Assembly (NCBI GenBank): GCA_900556365.1
Contig: USOG01000074.1
Span: forward strand, 1-7,063
From: an uncultured Collinsella sp.
Lineage (GTDB): Bacteria; Actinomycetota; Coriobacteriia; Coriobacteriales; Coriobacteriaceae
Direction: 5' to 3'
Length of the DNA: 7,063 nt
Shown here: in pieces, positions 5,883 through 7,063 of the stretch
Layout of the letters: each line of letters begins with the position of its first letter
How positions within the stretch are numbered: position 1 is the first letter of the stretch
The notes under the pieces: model-generated
The model's database searches: none
What the model was told of the DNA's origin: nothing
Seen by the model: only the letters and a program-made list of their open reading frames with translations
Translations under genes and position numbers: made by a program

Positions 5883-6317
5883 CTACTCACCGGTTTCGAT
5901 GCGCTCCGGCGTGCTCTCGTGGTAGATGAGCGTAAACGTACCGATCTGGACGGAAGAACCGTCGTGCAGCGGGGCTGCGTTGACAATGGCGCCGTCGACC
6001 CAGGTGCCATTGAGCGAGCCCAGGTCCTCGATGCGAGCGCCGAGGCCCTCGCGAATAATGCGCGCATGGCTGCGCGAAACGGTCATGTCGTTGAGGAAGA
6101 TGCCGTTTGCAGGATCGCGGCCGATGGTGGTCACGTCGTCCTCGAGCTCAAAAGCGGCACCAGTCTGCGGGCCCTTGACGATGGACAGAACGGGGGCGGT
6201 GATGCGCACGTTGGCCATGAGGTCGGGAACGGTGACGTCGCTTGAAGGCACGCGGAATACGCAGGTAGCGTCAGCAGTCTTATCATTCTGAGGCATATTG
6301 TTAACCATGTTGTCCAT
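5883..6317 (-). CDS. Small FHA-domain protein, GarA/OdhI-like
   Basis: The 144-residue protein has one FHA domain, which binds phosphothreonine peptides. Its core runs from about 42 to 134, with IGRDPANGIFLNDMTVSRSH (65-84) and GSLNGTWVDG (100-109) giving the conserved Arg67, Ser81, His84 and Asn103. The N-terminal tail contains DATCVFR (16-22), similar to the ETTSVFR motif of GarA and OdhI where a Ser/Thr kinase phosphorylates Thr; Thr18 is the equivalent residue. In those proteins the phosphorylated tail folds onto the FHA domain and stops inhibition of 2-oxoglutarate metabolism. By analogy this one may be a kinase-controlled metabolic switch. ATG at 6317 follows AGGGG (6323-6327) at 5 nt; the longer frame to TTG at 6350 lacks an RBS. 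It lies 66 nt after the phosphatidyltransferase gene and 3 nt before merR. Confidence 0.9.
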   Translation of the reverse strand: MDNMVNNMPQNDKTADATCVFRVPSSDVTVPDLMANVRITAPVLSIVKGPQTGAAFELEDDVTTIGRDPANGIFLNDMTVSRSHARIIREGLGARIEDLGSLNGTWVDGAIVNAAPLHDGSSVQIGTFTLIYHESTPERIETGE

Positions 6318-6327
6318 GACAACCCCT
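6309..6327 (-). promoter_or_regulatory. FHA-gene start codon in a hairpin loop, next to its RBS
   Basis: On the minus strand GTTGTC, ATG, GACAAC (6323-6309) is a perfect 6-bp inverted repeat whose 3-nt loop is the start codon. The RBS AGGGG (6327-6323) abuts its outer edge. Such a stem could slow initiation, though a 3-nt loop with 6 bp is only moderately stable. Confidence 0.45.
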
Positions 6328-6367
6328 AACTTATCGCGGACGTGCCGCAAATAATGAACCGTACGTA

Positions 6368-6373
6368 ATCATA
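6368..6373 (-). promoter_or_regulatory. Possible internal promoter -10 before the FHA gene
   Basis: TATGAT on the minus strand lies 51 nt upstream of the FHA start in a 66-nt gap, preceded by GGGG. No good -35 is found 16-18 nt upstream, inside the preceding gene. It could allow the downstream genes to be expressed apart from the phosphatidyltransferase gene. Confidence 0.3.
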
Positions 6374-6383
6374 CCCCAACGAA

Positions 6384-7063
6384 TCAGTCTTCGATTTCAG
6401 GGTTCAGAAAGTCGATGTCCTCGTCCTCGGGATGCGTGAGAGCCTGTTTAATGGCCACTCCGCCCTTAATGGAGTAGATGACAGCCGTGAGCATGGAGAA
6501 GATCACGCCGCCGTACACAAAGAAGATGCCGAGGGGCACCGAGCTTCCGTTGAGGCCTGGGAAGGCCGTAAGGGATGAAGGTAAAAGATGCAGGCCGTCA
6601 ATAACGGGGAAACCGAGCAGCATGAGCGAGAAGCCGGTCATGAGCAGCGCTGTGGCAATCTTTCCGGGAAAGACGACATCGATGGGGCGACGGTGATAAT
6701 GACGCACGATAAGCGTGCCGATGCCCAGATAGATGTCGCGGCCAATAATGAGCACGCAGACCCAGATGGGCAGCTCTCCGCGGACCACCAGTCCCAGCAC
6801 GCCGGTGAACAGCAGCGCACGGTCGCAAATGGGATCCATGACCTTGCCGAGCCACGAGACCGTCTTAGTCATGCGGGCGATCTGACCGTCCATCCAGTCG
6901 GTGGAGGCGGCAACGGCGTAGATAACGATGGCGATGACGCGGTTGTTATCCGTCACAAACAGGTATAGAAATACCAGGGTGAGGATCAGGCGCGTAAAGG
7001 TGATGAAATTGGAGATCGTAAAGATCTTATTCGACGGGTAATCGGAAGTGCCGATAAGCTCCT
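6384..7063 (-). CDS. CDP-alcohol phosphatidyltransferase, PgsA-like (5' end outside window)
   Basis: The minus-strand frame is open from the right edge to TGA at 6386-6384, giving 225 visible residues. A GTG at 6956 is not the start: upstream codons encode SNKIFTISNFITFTRLILTL, the typical N-terminal helix of this family. The full catalytic signature D-x2-D-G-x2-A-R-x8-G-x3-D-x3-D is present: visible residues D55, D58-G59, A62-R63, G72, D76, D80. It is an integral membrane enzyme with several hydrophobic helices that joins CDP-diacylglycerol to an alcohol, most likely glycerol-3-phosphate (phosphatidylglycerophosphate synthase), though the acceptor cannot be proved. The acidic C-terminal tail (HPEDEDIDFLNPEIED) is extra compared with a minimal PgsA. 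It is the first visible gene of the operon; mycobacterial pgsA2 lies a few genes from garA in the same order. Confidence 0.9.
   Translation of the reverse strand, partial: ELIGTSDYPSNKIFTISNFITFTRLILTLVFLYLFVTDNNRVIAIVIYAVAASTDWMDGQIARMTKTVSWLGKVMDPICDRALLFTGVLGLVVRGELPIWVCVLIIGRDIYLGIGTLIVRHYHRRPIDVVFPGKIATALLMTGFSLMLLGFPVIDGLHLLPSSLTAFPGLNGSSVPLGIFFVYGGVIFSMLTAVIYSIKGGVAIKQALTHPEDEDIDFLNPEIED

Noticed and set aside
6384..6956. GTG at 6956 as start of the phosphatidyltransferase
   Set aside because: The frame stays open to the window edge and the upstream codons encode the expected N-terminal membrane helix, so the gene is cut by the window.

Overview
The window looks like ordinary chromosomal DNA from a moderately GC-rich Gram-positive actinobacterium, most likely a Coriobacteriia member close to Collinsella. 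This rests on three things: a GarA-like FHA gene next to an Rv1828-like MerR gene, an arrangement known from Actinobacteria; PcsB-like wall-hydrolase architecture; and strong AGGAGG-type ribosome binding sites. The genus is an inference from gene content and style, not from a marker gene. No mobile element, CRISPR array, tRNA or rRNA was seen.

Left part (1-3110). A 5' fragment of an MGDG-synthase-type glycosyltransferase (minus strand) diverges from a single-gene thioredoxin reductase unit (trxB, plus strand) that ends in an intrinsic terminator. Next is a plus-strand DUF1836 protein, probably a DNA-binding regulator with a MerR-like helix-turn-helix. It converges on a minus-strand DegV-family (fatty-acid-binding) gene, with a perfect 20-bp bidirectional terminator hairpin between them.

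Right part (3205-7063). Five minus-strand genes lie close together and probably form one transcription unit, read from right to left: a CDP-alcohol phosphatidyltransferase (PgsA-like, 5' end outside the window), a small FHA protein resembling GarA/OdhI, an Rv1828-like MerR regulator (3 nt after the FHA gene), adenine phosphoribosyltransferase (apt), and a secreted PcsB-like coiled-coil NlpC/P60 peptidoglycan hydrolase. The unit ends in a strong 15-bp-stem terminator. It joins phospholipid synthesis, phospho-signalling, transcription control, purine salvage and wall cleavage. A possible internal promoter lies before the FHA gene.

The least explained signal is noncoding. A 25-nt element, 22/25 identical, occurs just upstream of the DUF1836 gene and again upstream of degV. 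At both places it is part of a CTAGAT-based palindrome beside a probable promoter. It may be an operator shared by the two genes, perhaps bound by the DUF1836 protein itself. I see no convincing new multi-gene system; the genes belong to known families.
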